Origin: Allolobophora icterica
Lineage: Eukaryota > Annelida > Clitellata > Crassiclitellata > Lumbricidae
Direction: 5' to 3'
NCBI GenBank assembly: GCA_963556255.1
Contig: OY744613.1
Span: forward strand, 51,389,949-51,453,948
Length of the DNA stretch: 64,000 bases
The translations under genes were made by a program, and so were the position numbers. This document shows, piece after piece, positions 33,651-46,138 of this stretch (the stretch's first letter is position 1; every line of letters begins with the position of its first letter). The notes below the pieces were generated by a model. The model saw only the letters and a program-made list of their open reading frames with translations, was not told where the DNA came from and did no database searches.

Positions 33651-34800
33651 GGTTGTTGGGATTTGCTTCTTAAAATGCCGGTGACTGCTATAGTTATCGG
33701 ATTAACACTGCCCTCGCTTATTATTACATGTGTAATCTGCTACACTGTAGCCTAGTTAGTAGTCTCTCCTATAATGCAAAGGAGTATCTGATTCATAGTC
33801 ACTCTGTGAAACCTGCTCTGTTGAGGCATTGGTGTAACATGCACCATTGATGCATTGTTTATTTTTTAAATTTTGTATAGCTGGTTTAATGATTGTGTTG
33901 TCGCAACCTGTCCTAGGAATGCAATGGCGTAGCCTACTGTGAATGCATGGATATTACCTAATTTACTGATGCATTGATGTGAACTATTTTTCAATTACAA
34001 TGAAGTATTTTACTTCTCAATTGTATTAGATAATCTCTTAAGGGTTTCATTGGGTAACCTCTATCTTATTGCATATTAAATGCACTGTATAATACATCAT
34101 ACGTATGTACTGTCACGTCACATTTTATGAATTAATGATTTTTACAGAAGGGTTAATTTACTCCTCTGCAGATTGTGTAATCAATTTGGTATTTGAGTAT
34201 GTATGTATATGGGATGGTGTGTGGACATGTGCTAATCTGTATGTATCTATGTATGTATGTTTAAGTGTTTGTATGTGTGTTGCGTGTATGTATGTGAGAG
34301 TGTATGTATGTTGTTGACACGCATGCATATATGTAGGGCTGTGAAAAGGTATGAGTGCTTTCAGGTGTATAAGTAGGTTATATCGCTTGGGTGCAAGTGG
34401 GTATAAGTGTGCATATGTGCGTGTGGGCTAATTTGGCATGAAAGTATGTATGTAGGTGACTGCTCATGAATAAGCTGAGGTTTTCTCTAAAAGTTTAATC
34501 CACGGAATTATTATAAACGTACACATGATTGATCACAGGTTATGTTATCTTGGCGTTAGTTAAGTTCTTGTTGTGAACAGTGAAAACATTGTACAACGAT
34601 AATTATACTTACAGGCTTTAATTAAGTACTGAGTTAAGAATGATGGATGATTGGCTGCTTTCCACTTACTGTACTACTACCCAGGCGGCCCTTGTAGCGG
34701 GGTCATTTGATCCCTTTTGGGCCTCCTGTGTAGCCAAACTTTGGAATATAATAATAATGCATGTTTCTGCTTTAACTGTAAAATAAACAAGTGTCAAGGC
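33651..34800. other. LINE 3' flank and simple sequence
   Basis: The block 33649-33772 is repeated at 17688. A TATG/TGTG-rich simple stretch lies at about 34198-34320. Near 34680-34770 the CCCAGGCGGCCC...TAGCCAAACTTTGG sequence ending in ATAATAATAAT looks like a LINE 3' end. No gene. Confidence 0.45.
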
Positions 34801-35219
34801 TTTCATGTTTATGGTCCGTAGTGTTAGAATCGTTAAATTTTTGGCCAGAGAATTGGGGATTAGAATTGAGCAAGGGAATTATGCTGTTGTATCAGTAAGT
34901 CTTAAACACAATTGACTTTCTGGATATATGAAATTGGTCTGAGTTAATTTCCCTGCTGAAAGGGAACATAAATTATTGTGTTTAATCAAATTTTGGTCAT
35001 AGTATAATTTGCATAACATATATAACAAGTGTTTTAAGTGGTTCAGAAGACGTGTAGTCTGTGTTAGAACTACTGCAAATTAATCTGGAATGCTGAATAG
35101 CCCAATTTACCTAGCTGTGATATTGTCCACTGAGACAGTACTATCATCCACCATTCCACAGGTCTACAACTCTTGCACTGAAGAATATCTGCCATAATGT
35201 TCCTTTTGGCTTCTTAAGC

Positions 35220-36670
35220 AATTTATACCTGTGCCCCCAAGTTTCCTTGTTTGCCTTGTGCTAATTCAAAGAACCTCTCCCACTGCAGTGCTTCCTTTCC
35301 ATTGATAGTCATATATGCTTCGATTAGATCTCTGCTCCTCCTTCTCTCCAATGTTGTCAATCCACATCTTTTCACCCTTTCTTCATAGCTCAAATCCTTG
35401 TAGCTCATTTTTGTAGCTCTTCTTTGCACTTTCTCCAGTTTTCCATGTCCTGCTTCAGGTATGGATTCCATACCTGGATGCAGTATTCCAACTGTGGCCT
35501 AATCAGTGATTTGTGCGACCTCATTGTTGTATCCTTGTCTCTGGTGTTTATGTTGAGTTAGCCTTTTTTGATGCCTCAGCACATTGCCTTGAAAGTCTTG
35601 CACTCTTGTGCATAGTCACACCCAAGTCCCTTTCTTCATCATTCACTTTCAACACCTTACAACCGTTTCATATGAAACATGTTGTTTCTCTTCCACATAT
35701 ACATCACTGAGCACTTTTTCAAATTAAAGAGCATTTGCCAGTCTAATGACCATCTGAACATTCTTCTTAGATCTTCCTGCAGTATCTCCACTTGTTCTTC
35801 ACCATCCACTGTTGTACACAGTTTAGTATCATCTGAAAAACTTAGAATTGTTTTTCAATAAAATCCCATCATCTATGTCATTAATAAAAACTACGAACAA
35901 CAGTGGCATGGTATGGTATCTGTGAATTATAAAGCACCTCTCACATTTCGAACCATTCAGCGGCACTCTCAGCATTACAGAAAAGACTTTAAACTATGAA
36001 CAAGACAGAGAACCTAACAAGTAGAGTCCCACGCAGTACCAAGGGAAGGGAGTTCCATAGACCTCAAAGAAGTCCAACAGAATTGTCAAACACGAATGGC
36101 CTCTGGTAAATCCATGTTCACTGCCATTTATAATATCATGCGCATTCAAATGCTCCACTATATTATCCTCAACAATTCTTTCCATGACCTTGCACACCAC
36201 ACTGGTTAAACTGACTGGTCTGTAGTTACCTGTTTCACTTCTATTTCCCTTTTTAAACAACATTTGGCACTATGAGTGCATCCTTCCATGTCATGATTAA
36301 TTCCCATCTGACAACCTGATGATCACTAGTACTAAAATGCTCCCCCACACTCACATTCTCAACCATATTTTCATCAGCTGTTAGAACTAAGTCCAAAATG
36401 TTGTTTCCTGTGGTTGGCTCTATGACATGCTGCTGCATAAAGATGACACTAACAAAATCTATGAGAATCTTATGTTTTTCTCTCTCCACTTCCAAGTTTT
36501 CCCAATCAATATGATAGTTGAAGTCTCCCGTAATTAAGGACGTTTCCTTATTGGCCATGATTAGTAGTTTGCATAATCCTTGGTCAACTTCTTCAGTGGC
36601 ATCAGGTACCCTATAGCAACCTCCCATAAGCATCCTGCTATTTGTTGAATTGAATTTCACACCAGACACT
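35220..36670 (-). pseudogene. CR1-like LINE remnant, minus strand
   Basis: In transcription order there is an endonuclease end (36253-36669: LITGDFNYHIDW and DLVLT...STSDHQVV), then the reverse transcriptase start (35994-36263: GNRSETGNYRPVSLTSVVCK, followed by EHGFTRGHSCLT). A decayed catalytic part follows, then the C-terminal 'KLEKVQRRATKM' and 'ERRRSRDLIEAY' segment (35223-35471). Sequence between the blocks is shortened and full of stops. The end of the frame fits CR1 or jockey-group LINEs. Confidence 0.85.
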
Positions 36671-37183
36671 TTCTATTACTTTACAATTACATTATTCAAG
36701 TGTTAATTATAGCCACCTGTACATTTGTGAAAATGGCTTATGTCTAGTGCATTACCCAATGGCACTACAGAAATTTAAATTAATAAGAAATCTGGCTGAA
36801 TTACCACATGCCTTCCACAAGGACCTCCAGTAGACGTATTCATTTTAAGCACTCTGGCTTGTTAACGTTTCCCTGAGCAATCTGGTTTTCCCACTAGAGC
36901 TGATTCTTCTGGTACAGGGTTTAGTACATGTAGTACAACTTGGGACACAAAGTTCAAAAGCGTTTACCTTCGTTAACAGTATGTGTTAACATGCATCAGT
37001 ATCATTCACATCCCTCAGCTTCTTGTAAATCGCACTCAATTGTTTAAGTGATCTGCCTCCTTGTTTTCACAAACAAACCAAAATTAATGCTGGACTAGGC
37101 TACTTATTTTAACACTATCATAACATATTGCATTTAAAAATAATACATTCTGAGAGGTTTAATACAGTGTTATATAAATGCTC
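36671..37183. other. Intergenic, nothing recognised
   Basis: No supported reading frame or repeat end between the CR1-like remnant and the target duplication of the hAT-like element. Confidence 0.45.
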
Positions 37184-37191
37184 ATTCACAT

Positions 37192-38574
37192 TAGGGTGGT
37201 AGTGAAAAAAGCTTTTATTTAATAATGCCTGTGACATCCCCTAGTTCTGTTCGTATTGGTAGTAGGAACTCATGTGCAAAATCGTTGTAAAATATTCCAT
37301 TATTTAGGTGTGCCACATGACAACTTAAATTTTGCATTATGACATAATGCATCATTGAAGCCGTAAAATCAACTTTCCTATTTTTTTGGAGCTGGATGAA
37401 AGTTAAACACTTCTAGAACCTATTATTTCATTACTGTAATATTATGTGATGAGTGTGATGTACCATGGATAGTTGGATACCTTAGACTCTGATGATTTGT
37501 TTTATAAATAAATAATTAAATAACAAATATATAAATTAGAATCAACTGGAGCTGAGGAGTAAATAAATAATAGTAATCTTTTAAAGCAATTCTCTGGACT
37601 TTTGTAGTCTGTACATTTCAGGCTTTTCTAAAGCTTAATTATTTACTTACTTACTTACATTATCCCACTTTATTCATAATGCATTTCAAATGCATCTGCT
37701 TCGTTTATCTCAGATCCTGGTTCACAGCATCACACTCCATTCAATCGCAACAAATGATCTAGCATGTTTCCAATGCATCGTGAAATTCAGATTGACAAAT
37801 ATGAATTTGGCTAATGTGGCTGTAAAGGCACTTTCCCATCATACTTGGTACCTCAGTGAGGAATTGGCCAATTTCAAAGCCTTGGTGGTGCAGCCAATTA
37901 GAACCAGAGTAGGTGCTGGTATTCCATCAGACCACAAATTACTGTAGACACAGCTTCATGTAGGCCTACTCTTAATCAATGATTTTGTGACATCAAACAT
38001 GATGCACACTGCGCAACCCCACTGATTGGCTGGAGAAAGATCCAACTTTCTGGAAACAGGACATCATCTATTTGGGTTGTCATCAGACTGTAGAAAATGT
38101 TGAGTGTGGTGAATGATAGGGCAGAAGAGGGAGTGGCACTGGCCCAAGAATACAATCAAATACTGACCAAGGATGAAGGTCAAAAGCAGACCTTGCTCCT
38201 TATGGTGTCCGAGTATCGAAAGAAGTATCCGGAGCCCAAGAAGTCAATGGTAAAAAAATGGACCAATAAATTTTTTAATGTTTTAATCAAACTGACAGAG
38301 TTGAATAATGTTCACAAGTACTCTTTAAGTATTGGGCTTTTAAACCTAGCAACTTAAAATTTACTTTCTGTTACACAAAATACAAAAAATATTGATAATA
38401 TTATCACAATTGTGCTTACAATCCCTGTCTAAAATTTGGAAAACTTTTCACCTCGTGTGGCACCCCTAAATGATGGAATATCTTTATAATATTTTGCATA
38501 TTAACTTAGTTCATCAAAAGGAACATAACTAGTCCCATCTGTTTGCAAAAAAAAACATTTTGAGCACCACCCTA
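37192..38574 (+). mobile_element. hAT-like element, TAGGGTGGT ends
   Basis: Ends are TAGGGTGGTAG (left) and CACCACCCTA (right), flanked by the perfect 8-bp duplication ATTCACAT (37184-37191 and 38575-38582). The interior of 1383 bases carries one fragment of coding sequence (38097-38357). The start of the ends is shared with the element at 42278 (TAGGGTG), so both are probably from related families. Confidence 0.92.
38097..38357 (+). pseudogene. Transposase-derived C-terminal fragment
   Basis: The frame begins MLSVVNDRAEEGVALAQEY and goes on with ILTKDEGQKQTLLLMV and YRKKYPEPKKS. I recognise this as the C-terminal segment of a family of uncharacterised invertebrate transposon proteins (NDRAERGV...LTKDE.QKQ..L). 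The remaining N-terminal part is missing, so the element is non-autonomous. The frame then runs into noise. Confidence 0.5.
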
Positions 38575-38589
38575 ATTCACATGTTTACA

Positions 38590-39020
38590 TAGAAGTACTG
38601 GTCTACTGGAAACCTATTGAAATACAGCTTCCAATAAAAGATGCTTATGCTATAAAAGAGTTTTCCAACCTCCAGTTACCACAAACAAAACATCCCGTAT
38701 CTGGTTTTCATCATACAGTAACTGCACTGTCCTAGAGTAAACACAAGCTTGGATTAGTATGTAACCTTTTCCTTACTACTTCACTAATTAATAAGATGCA
38801 GGCATTAAAATTAACATTAGCAGAAGCACAGGTGTCCAACAGACAAACAGACACAAATTCTGAGCCAGCATCAACACAAGTCCACAAAATCAACTGTACT
38901 TTGCTGTGAAAACATTACACCAGGAAGTAATTGCATTTCGAAAAACCTCACATAACATTGTTGGCAAGTCATTATTTTAAAACCTGTCATTTCTGTTGTT
39001 TCATATATATCTACGGTATA
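38590..39020. other. Intergenic, nothing recognised
   Basis: AT-rich sequence with no supported reading frame or repeat. Confidence 0.45.
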
Positions 39021-39860
39021 TTGTTTCTATATGTAACTAGCTGATCTAAACCATATGTATGCCATATGGCTCAGTCCAGGTCCTTTGCCTGCATAGGTCC
39101 CCTCACTATGCTGATCTAAACCATATGTATGCCATATGGCTCAGTCCAGGTCCTTTGCCTGCATAGGTCCCTCACTTTGGAACCGACTTCCTCCTTCTGT
39201 CCGCACCACCATTCTCTCTGGTAGCGTTGCTTCTTCCTTTTCTCACCTTAAATCCTGCTTTTTCTCTCGGGGTCTCGCGCACTGGGAGCGCCTCTGAATG
39301 GTATATACCGCGAGAGGCGCTTTATAAATGCCCATATACAATACAATACAATACATATAGATACCAGATCTTTACCAATCTGCATTCTATATAGAATCTA
39401 TATTGTTTCTATATGTAACTAGCTGATGTACACCATATGTATACCATATAGATACCAGATGCTTTACCAATCTGTCAGGGATCTCTAGATTCATCTGGTT
39501 TGCACCCGACAGCCCATATTGAATGCATATGTGTAAACCATCTGGGCTTCACATGGTATGCATATGGTATCTATATGGCACCAGGTGATCCAAACCATAT
39601 GTATGCCATATAGAAACCAGATCTTTACCAATCTGCATTCTATACAGAATCAATATTGTTTCAATATGTAACTAGCTGATCTGTGCCATATGTATACCAT
39701 ATAGATACCAGATGCTTTACCAGTCTCCATTCTCTATAGCTCTATAAAGTTTCTATATGTAACTAGATGGTTTACACCATATGTATGCTATATAGATACC
39801 AGATGATGTACCAATCTGCATGCCATATGCAATATATATAGTTCCTATATGCAACTTTGC
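39021..39860. repeat. Irregular array of CCATATGTATGCCATAT palindromes
   Basis: A phrase TTTCTATATGTAACTAGCTGAT followed by ACCATATGTATGCCATAT and GATACCAGAT recurs at about 39025, 39403, 39655 and 39757, with short hairpin-forming parts. A 70-base piece with GGCTCAGTCCAGGTCC is tandemly doubled (39041 and 39112). An L2-like LINE tail is inserted in the first copy. Confidence 0.75.
39160..39356 (+). pseudogene. L2-like LINE 3' end
   Basis: Frame near 39170 reads SLWNRLPPSVRTT, the typical C-terminal motif, then HLKSCFFSRGL, followed by GAGGCGCTTTATAAATGCCC and an ATACAATACAATAC tail. It is 5'-truncated and sits inside the palindrome array. Confidence 0.75.
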
Positions 39861-39899
39861 GTTGTACCAGGAACTATATATATATACGCAAAGGTTCAT

Positions 39900-40576
39900 C
39901 AGTCACTCTGTTACAGAGTAAAGCAGGGAGGCGACCTGACCGACGTCTCTTAGGAGCGTAGACTTAGACCCGACCTGGGCTGGTGAACCAAAGTCCTCCG
40001 TGCCCACCTTCACGTGGTGCGGACCGTTAGTACCCTTCCATTGGAAGGGGAACGAACGGGCACGGCAGGCAAAACCAGGGGAAGGCAATGGCAAACCACC
40101 CCTGCTAACATGCCAAGAAAATCGTTCTGAGACACACCAAACCAAAAACGCCGATAGTCGCAGATGGTGGGACTCCCAGGCCGGAGCGCGACTCAAAAGC
40201 TAATGGGGAAGAGCAAGACGGTGAGTCAATGACCCTTCGGTCTAATGAAGCAACAGGACAAAAGCCGAAAGGACGTCTTGAGGTGGATCGTATTGGAGGG
40301 AAAAGACTCAACCTGAGCTGCAATCAAAAGATGAAATTGGGTACATGGAATGTACGTAGTATGCAAACCGGAAAGATGGATGTGATTCAAGGAGAGATGA
40401 AAACATTGGACTTAGCAATATTGGGATTAAGCGAGACAAGATGGAAAGGACAAGAATATTTCAGCTGTAATGGATACAAGATAATAATGTCAGGACAAAA
40501 AGAGAGAGGAAGAAATGGAGTTGCAATCATGTGTGATAAGACAAGTACAAATGCGATAATGGGTTATGATACGGTC
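39900..40576 (+). pseudogene. RTE-like LINE, 5' part (leader and endonuclease start)
   Basis: The leader contains GGGGAAGGCAATGGCAAACCACC, a phrase typical of RTE/BovB leaders. It is followed by an open frame (40229-40633) with an APE endonuclease start: KLGTWNVRSM, LDLAILGLSETRWKGQ and GVAIMCDK. At 40577 the frame is cut by insertion of a second LINE and resumes at 46139. The leader is found inverted at 32660-32815. Confidence 0.82.
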
Positions 40577-40766
40577 TTCTTTCTTCTTTATGTTCTCTGC
40601 TCACCGTGGTCATTAAGTGGTAGACACGTATGACCAAGGACGCCATCGTTCTCTGTCTTGTGCTCTTCTCTTCAGTCCACTGTATCCTTCTTCTTTTGTC
40701 ATCATCCAGTCTAGCAGCATTGCCCTCGGTCTTCCTCGCGTCTTTTTCCCCTCCATCCTTCTATAA

Positions 40767-41535
40767 CTAGGATTAGATTAGCAGTTTTATGATTAAGATA
40801 GAGTTTCTTGTATTGCACTGATATCTAATCTAGTCTAGCCTGGGGAATAACGAACTGAAGAACATTGTTACAAAAATATCATTTAATCAAACAGCATTAC
40901 TGAGCTCACTCGCATTACACGCTACAGTATTATTAGAATAAAAATGTTATGATTAAAGATAATGATAATAATAATTAATAAATTTACTTATCTCTATTTC
41001 ATTGTTCAAGCTGTCTTGTCAGTCGTTTCCTTCAGGCATCTTCTCGTTCCGTCCCTACGCTCGCTTGCTCTGGTCAGCGTCCTTCCGGCTTCTCGTCCAA
41101 GATCTGACTGACTTCCCTGCCTGTGGTTCTACCACTTAAACCTTCTCTGGCTCTCTAGCCAATCTCTTCCTTCAAATACCACTAACTCCTTAATCTGCCT
41201 ACAGACTAGCTCTCCTCTGGGTAACCAGCCTACCAGTATGTACCTGGTTCTAATTATAAATCTATCTCCAAAAATTACCTGGCCACTTCTATAACTATCA
41301 CTACTGCCAATGTCCAGACAGCCTAGCAACTGTAAGTGACTAAATGCATCCCAGCTATCTTCCGTCCAGTTGCAGTACCGTACCTCGTTGGCCAAGTCCC
41401 TAAGCTGTGCACAGATATCGGCTGCTCTCAAATTACCAGCCAGACAGAAACCTGTTTCCCTTCAGAGATATTTTTATATACACACTCTTGCAAACATGTA
41501 TTTCATATCTGTGCAACTACAACTGCAATGATCCC
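40767..41535. other. Unknown insertion inside the second LINE
   Basis: About 770 bases separate two adjoining parts of the minus-strand LINE frame (after MEGS at 41536 and before MEGKK at 40766). TATA flanks both sides, which could be a short target duplication. No ends or coding sequence of a known element were recognised; a CT-rich stretch with several CTCTGG words lies at about 41120-41230. Confidence 0.5.
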
Positions 41536-42277
41536 CAGCTCTGTTATACTTCCCTCCATGATGTCTCTTAACAGTGTCTCACTCCTTAGGATGTGCCCGA
41601 TCCATTTCCTTTGTCGTCCGCGTAGAGTACTTATGAGTGATCTTTGCTCTTCTACCATTTGCAGGATTTCCTCGTTCGTCCTCCGTTCCGCCCAGCTAAC
41701 TCTCTCCATTCTGCGCCACACCCACATCTCGAAGGCCTCCAATCTTTTTATGTCGTCCTTCCTCATTGTCCATGTCTCGGAGCCGTACAGAACAACACTC
41801 CACACCAGTGTCTTTACCATTCTCTTCTTTAGACTCTTTCTTAAACCTCCTCTCATTAGCTCTCCTCTTTTATAAAATGCATCTTTTCCCATGGATATTC
41901 TTTTTATTTCCTCGTGGCATCTTGCATCGTCTGTGATCACACTTCCTAGATAGCAAAACTTCTCCACCTGTTCTATTTCTTCTCCGTTTAGTGTGATCTT
42001 TATTGTTTGTGGTGTTATACCGCTTCTCTTGCTTATCTTCATTACCTTTGTCTTCTTTACGTTTATTTTCATTTCATATTCCAGCGATACCGTGTTTAGA
42101 CGATCCATCATCCTTTGTAAGCCCTCCTGGCTAGTTGCCAGCATCGCCTGGTCATCTGCAAATCTCAATGCCTTCACCCTTCTTCCTCCTACCTTTATCC
42201 CCTCCTCCATATCCTCTAGCGTTTCTCTTATGATCTCTTCTATATAGATGTTGAATAGGATTGGTGACAGTGGGCAT

Positions 42278-44573
42278 TAGGGTGCATCGAAAAAAAAAAT
42301 TTTTGAAAAGAATATTCTAATAGTTGCCGATAGGTGCCTTTTATACTACTTAGTTAGCATGCAAATTTTAGAATTTTTTGGATAAGTTCTTGAGGTGCCC
42401 CAACGACCCTAAAATGTTCATGATTTGAAGGCTTTCGAGCAATGCATTTAACGTAATTTGTTGTAGGGCAAATTAATTTATGTATAGCTTTAAGGAGTTA
42501 TGTTGATCTTTTAGTAGGTAGGTGGCAATCATTCGAGTTCCTAAAGATGAGCAGGAGTTTCTGACTGACCAGAGAACAGTAAGGTTGATGTGTATCAGTA
42601 ATGTCGACAAACTTACAGCAAATAATCTTGTTAACAAGCAGAAAAGAAAAGCTATGCAAGTTAGTCGAGTCGAAATATATTAAGTCATTGTGTGGTGAGA
42701 AGGTCGTGGATGTTAATGATGACTCAGTAGACAATTCTGAATCTAATTTCGATATTAGTAGGCCAAACACTTGTAATCAACCAGGTGATTAAGCTAAATT
42801 TTATATTGTTGAATTTAGTAATAGGCCTAATCAACTTGTGATGCATCAAACGCTATAGTCAAGAGACTTTTGTAGTAGGCCATAGACTACCAAAATTAGC
42901 TTAAGTCTGTGAGCGTTATGATGTTTCAGACAGAGCAGCTTCCGAGATAACACCAGTGTGCTGCAAGATTTTGATGTTATATGTGATGTTGATTTGTCAA
43001 ATGTTATTGACTAAAATAATGTTAGACGTGAATGATGAAATTACTGTAGCGAACTAGAAGACTTGAACAACGCAGGTGATTTACTCGGGTTATTTCTGAT
43101 GGTCGAAAAGATAAAACTCTATAGTACAGAATGTCAAGGAAGGAAATTAGTACTATAGACGAGTTGTTATCGAGGGACACTTATTATCGTTGGTGAAGGA
43201 ACCAGGTTCGACTTACATGTACGTCGGACATATAGGCCTATCACCCACGACTAGACCAGCCTTGCAAAATTGTTAACCACATCAGAGCATATACTTTCAC
43301 TACATACATCGCCAACATTTGAAGCTCTACTGATGGTTTGCAGCTGCCAATGTAGGCTACAATTGCAATATTTTATTCGCAGCTGTAAACCACCGCAAGT
43401 GATTCAGTGTTCCAGGGTCTTGCTTCAGATTAATTCAACGAGCATTGGCCTCTAACAACCGCGTTACTAATGTCCGACAAATACTGCCGGTCACTACTTA
43501 GGTCAGTTAGAGTTGCAGGTGGCAAATCCGATTCAGTTTTATCAAAGATCACTGATTGTATCTGTTTAAACGTTAATAAATCATTACCAATTGGTCCAGA
43601 GAAAGCATGATGCTCCATGTTAACGCATGACCATAAGAAAATTTGAACGCTGGAAATGCGTCAATCCTGAAAGCTAGGAAAACTGTACGGTCTGAAATTC
43701 GAAATTCGTTGTTCCTTTGCTAAAGTTTGATGCGTCTGATGAAACTGAACTCGTTGACTGGCAGATATGCGTAGCAGAACACCACTAACATTGAAGGGGT
43801 CTGATGAAGAAATGATGCAATTTGTAGTGACGCACCCACCACAAAAGTTCGACTTTCCTAGATTCCCATGCCAGTCAAAGGCATTGAGGCATTATGTTAA
43901 AGTAGTAAGTGAGGCTTCAGCAGTATGAGAATTGTAGAAAAAAGACTGGGGGGGTTAGACATTGATTTACGTGGAGTTTGGGTGTGCAATGAAGACTTTA
44001 CTGTGGAGTCCTAAGAAAGACTGGGGGGTTAAACCCCCCAACCCCCCGACAATTCTCACCCTGGGCTTCAGGTGCAGTCTGCGGCATCAAAGATAGGGAC
44101 GGTTTCATAAGAACAAGAATGGAATCCAGGCGAATAATGCCGACTTTTAACACTAAGAAAGAATTAATGTCGTATAGCCTGACCACTTAGGTCTACTTGC
44201 ACTGGTAGTATAAGACTACTACTGTAGTTTACCGCTACTGTAGTTTAGACTTTAGACTCATTGTTTCATAATTGGTGTAATGGACATAATGATGGAATAA
44301 TATACTTAATATGTTTTACCAGTATTGCATTCTACTTATCATGAGATTCATACTGTAGAAGCTTGTTTTTCTGGACATTACTCCTTGCATAACATGGGCA
44401 AATATTGTGCGTCTAATGTCAAAACTTCAAGGTCATTGGGGCACCTCAAGGTCGTGTGGTAAATTGGTGAAATTGCACCAGAATATTGCTGACATCAATT
44501 GGCAACTACTTTGCACTATTAGAAATAAAAATGAGAAAAAAATTTTTTCTCCCATTACAGTCGATGCACCCTA
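42278..44573. mobile_element. hAT-like element, TAGGGTGCATCGA ends
   Basis: Ends are TAGGGTGCATCGA (left) and TCGATGCACCCTA (right), a perfect 13-bp inverted pair. They are flanked by the perfect 8-bp duplication GTGGGCAT (42270-42277 and 44574-44581). Subterminal inverted blocks match too (GAGGTGCCCCAACGACC at about 42391 and its inverse near 44430). The 2.3-kb interior has only short open frames and carries another MITE. It interrupts the reverse transcriptase frame of the second LINE between GCPL and the following SPILFN-like part. Confidence 0.93.
43921..44063. mobile_element. 143-bp hAT-type MITE
   Basis: Ends CAGTATGAGAATTGT and ACAATTCTCACCCTG, flanked by the perfect 8-bp duplication GGCTTCAG (43913-43920 and 44064-44071). 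The interior holds the twice-occurring AAAGACTGGGGGGTTA phrase. It is the innermost member of the nest. Confidence 0.92.
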
Positions 44574-46138
44574 GTGGGCATCCTTGTCTTACACCTCTTC
44601 CTATTTTTCCTGGTTCCGAGTACTCTCCATCAACTCTTATTTTCACTCTTTGTCCCATGTATAGATTACCTATCAATCTTCTTTCTCTCCAATCCACCCC
44701 TTTTCTTCTCAGTATTCCCATTAGCTTTCTCCAGTCTACTCTGTCGAAAGCTTTTTCATAGTCGACGAAGCAGATATATATTACTTGGTCATGTTGGGTG
44801 CTTCTTTCTGCTATTACCCTCAATGCTGCCACCGCGTCTCTTGTCCCCTTTCCCTTTCTAAACCCATATTGGTCCTCTCCCAAGCAATTTTCTGCTTCCG
44901 CCTTTGTCTGCAGTCTCTTTGTTATAATTCTTAGCAGGATTTTTGATGCATGTGTCAGAAGGCTTATCGTGCGATGGTCTTCACAATTTGTTGCATTCTG
45001 CTTCTTCTGTATTGGTATAACAATTGTCTGCAGGAAGTCCTTTGGCCATTCTCCCGTGTTGTAGATGTCCTGGCATAGCTGCACCACCTCGTTCATTGCC
45101 TTCTCTCCAAGATTTCTGAGTATTTCTATTGGGATGTTGTCAATTCCTTCCGACTTCCCATTCTTCATGTCCTTGATTGCAGCCAAGACCTCCTCTCTCA
45201 TCACCTCCGGACCCATGCCGTCCTCCCCCTGTGTTTCTTCCTGCTTCCGTTCTTGTTTCCTCATTTCTTCCTCGATGCTTCCACTTCCTGTGTATAATTC
45301 CTCCACATATTCCTTCCATCTTTCCCTTATATCCTCTGCGTCCTCCAGTAGTCTGCCGTCCTTGCTCTTGATTGCACCCCCTCTTCCTGTATTTTGCTTC
45401 TTGCTTAGTGATTTTATTTTACCGTACACTAAATCACTTCGCCCCTGTTCCTGCAGGAGTTCCAGTTTCTCTGCACTGCTCCTCCCACCACATTTCTCTT
45501 GCTTTATCCGGTGTTCTTCTCAGCTGGTTGTTCAGTCTTCTATATTCCTGTCTAGCCTCCTCCGTACTCTGATGTTTCCATTTTCTTCTCTCCTCCATGT
45601 CTTTGGTCATCTCTGTTGTTATCCATGGTTTACGCGGTTCGTTTCCCTTTTGGAATCCTATCGTTTCAGTCGCCTCTTTCATCAGTGCTTCTTTTAGGTT
45701 CGTCCATCTCTCTTCTGTTTTTGTTCCCTCTTTTAGATTTTCTACTTTTTCCTCTAGGTTCTTCGATACTTCTCCCATCTTTGTTTTTATCATTTCTTTG
45801 TTCCACTTCATTTTCTTCACTCTTTTCTTTTTGATGAATTTGAGTTGTAGGCTCACTGTCACAGCCACCATGTTATGGTCTGTATCTGCATCTGCCCCGG
45901 GAAGGGCTCTCGCATTCTTCACACTATTTCTATACCTCTGCCTTACCATTATGTAATCCAGCTGGTATCTTTCCCTGTCTCCTGGTGATTTCCACGTGTA
46001 TCTTCGTCTTTTTTCCTGCTGGAACCATGTATTCGTTATTACCAATCTTTGCCTTTTGCAGAATTCCATTAATTTCTCTCCTCTCTCATTTCTCTTCCCC
46101 AATCCGAATTTCCCTATTATACCTTCCTGTTCTTTGTC

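Larger units (their letters stand above)
40577..46138 (-). pseudogene. Second LINE, minus strand, inserted in the first
   Basis: Reading from 46138 leftwards, the 5'-truncated endonuclease end comes first (45434-46102: YQLDYIMV, DTDHNMVAV). Then follow the reverse transcriptase (44574-45429: catalytic FVDYEKAFDRVDW and GVRQGCPL), and, after a hAT-like insertion, the rest (41536-42277: LRFADDQAM, YLGSVI, LYGSETWTM, WVWRRMERVSW). A further unexplained insertion (40767-41535) separates the last block (40613-40766: [11 protein letters not shown]). The pieces belong to one RTE-like open frame. It still reads nearly without stops, so insertion and the later interruptions are fairly young. The 5' truncation is normal for LINEs. 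Confidence 0.85.

Noticed and set aside
45065..45697. 210-codon plus-strand serine-rich frame
   Set aside because: Antisense shadow of the minus-strand LINE frame.
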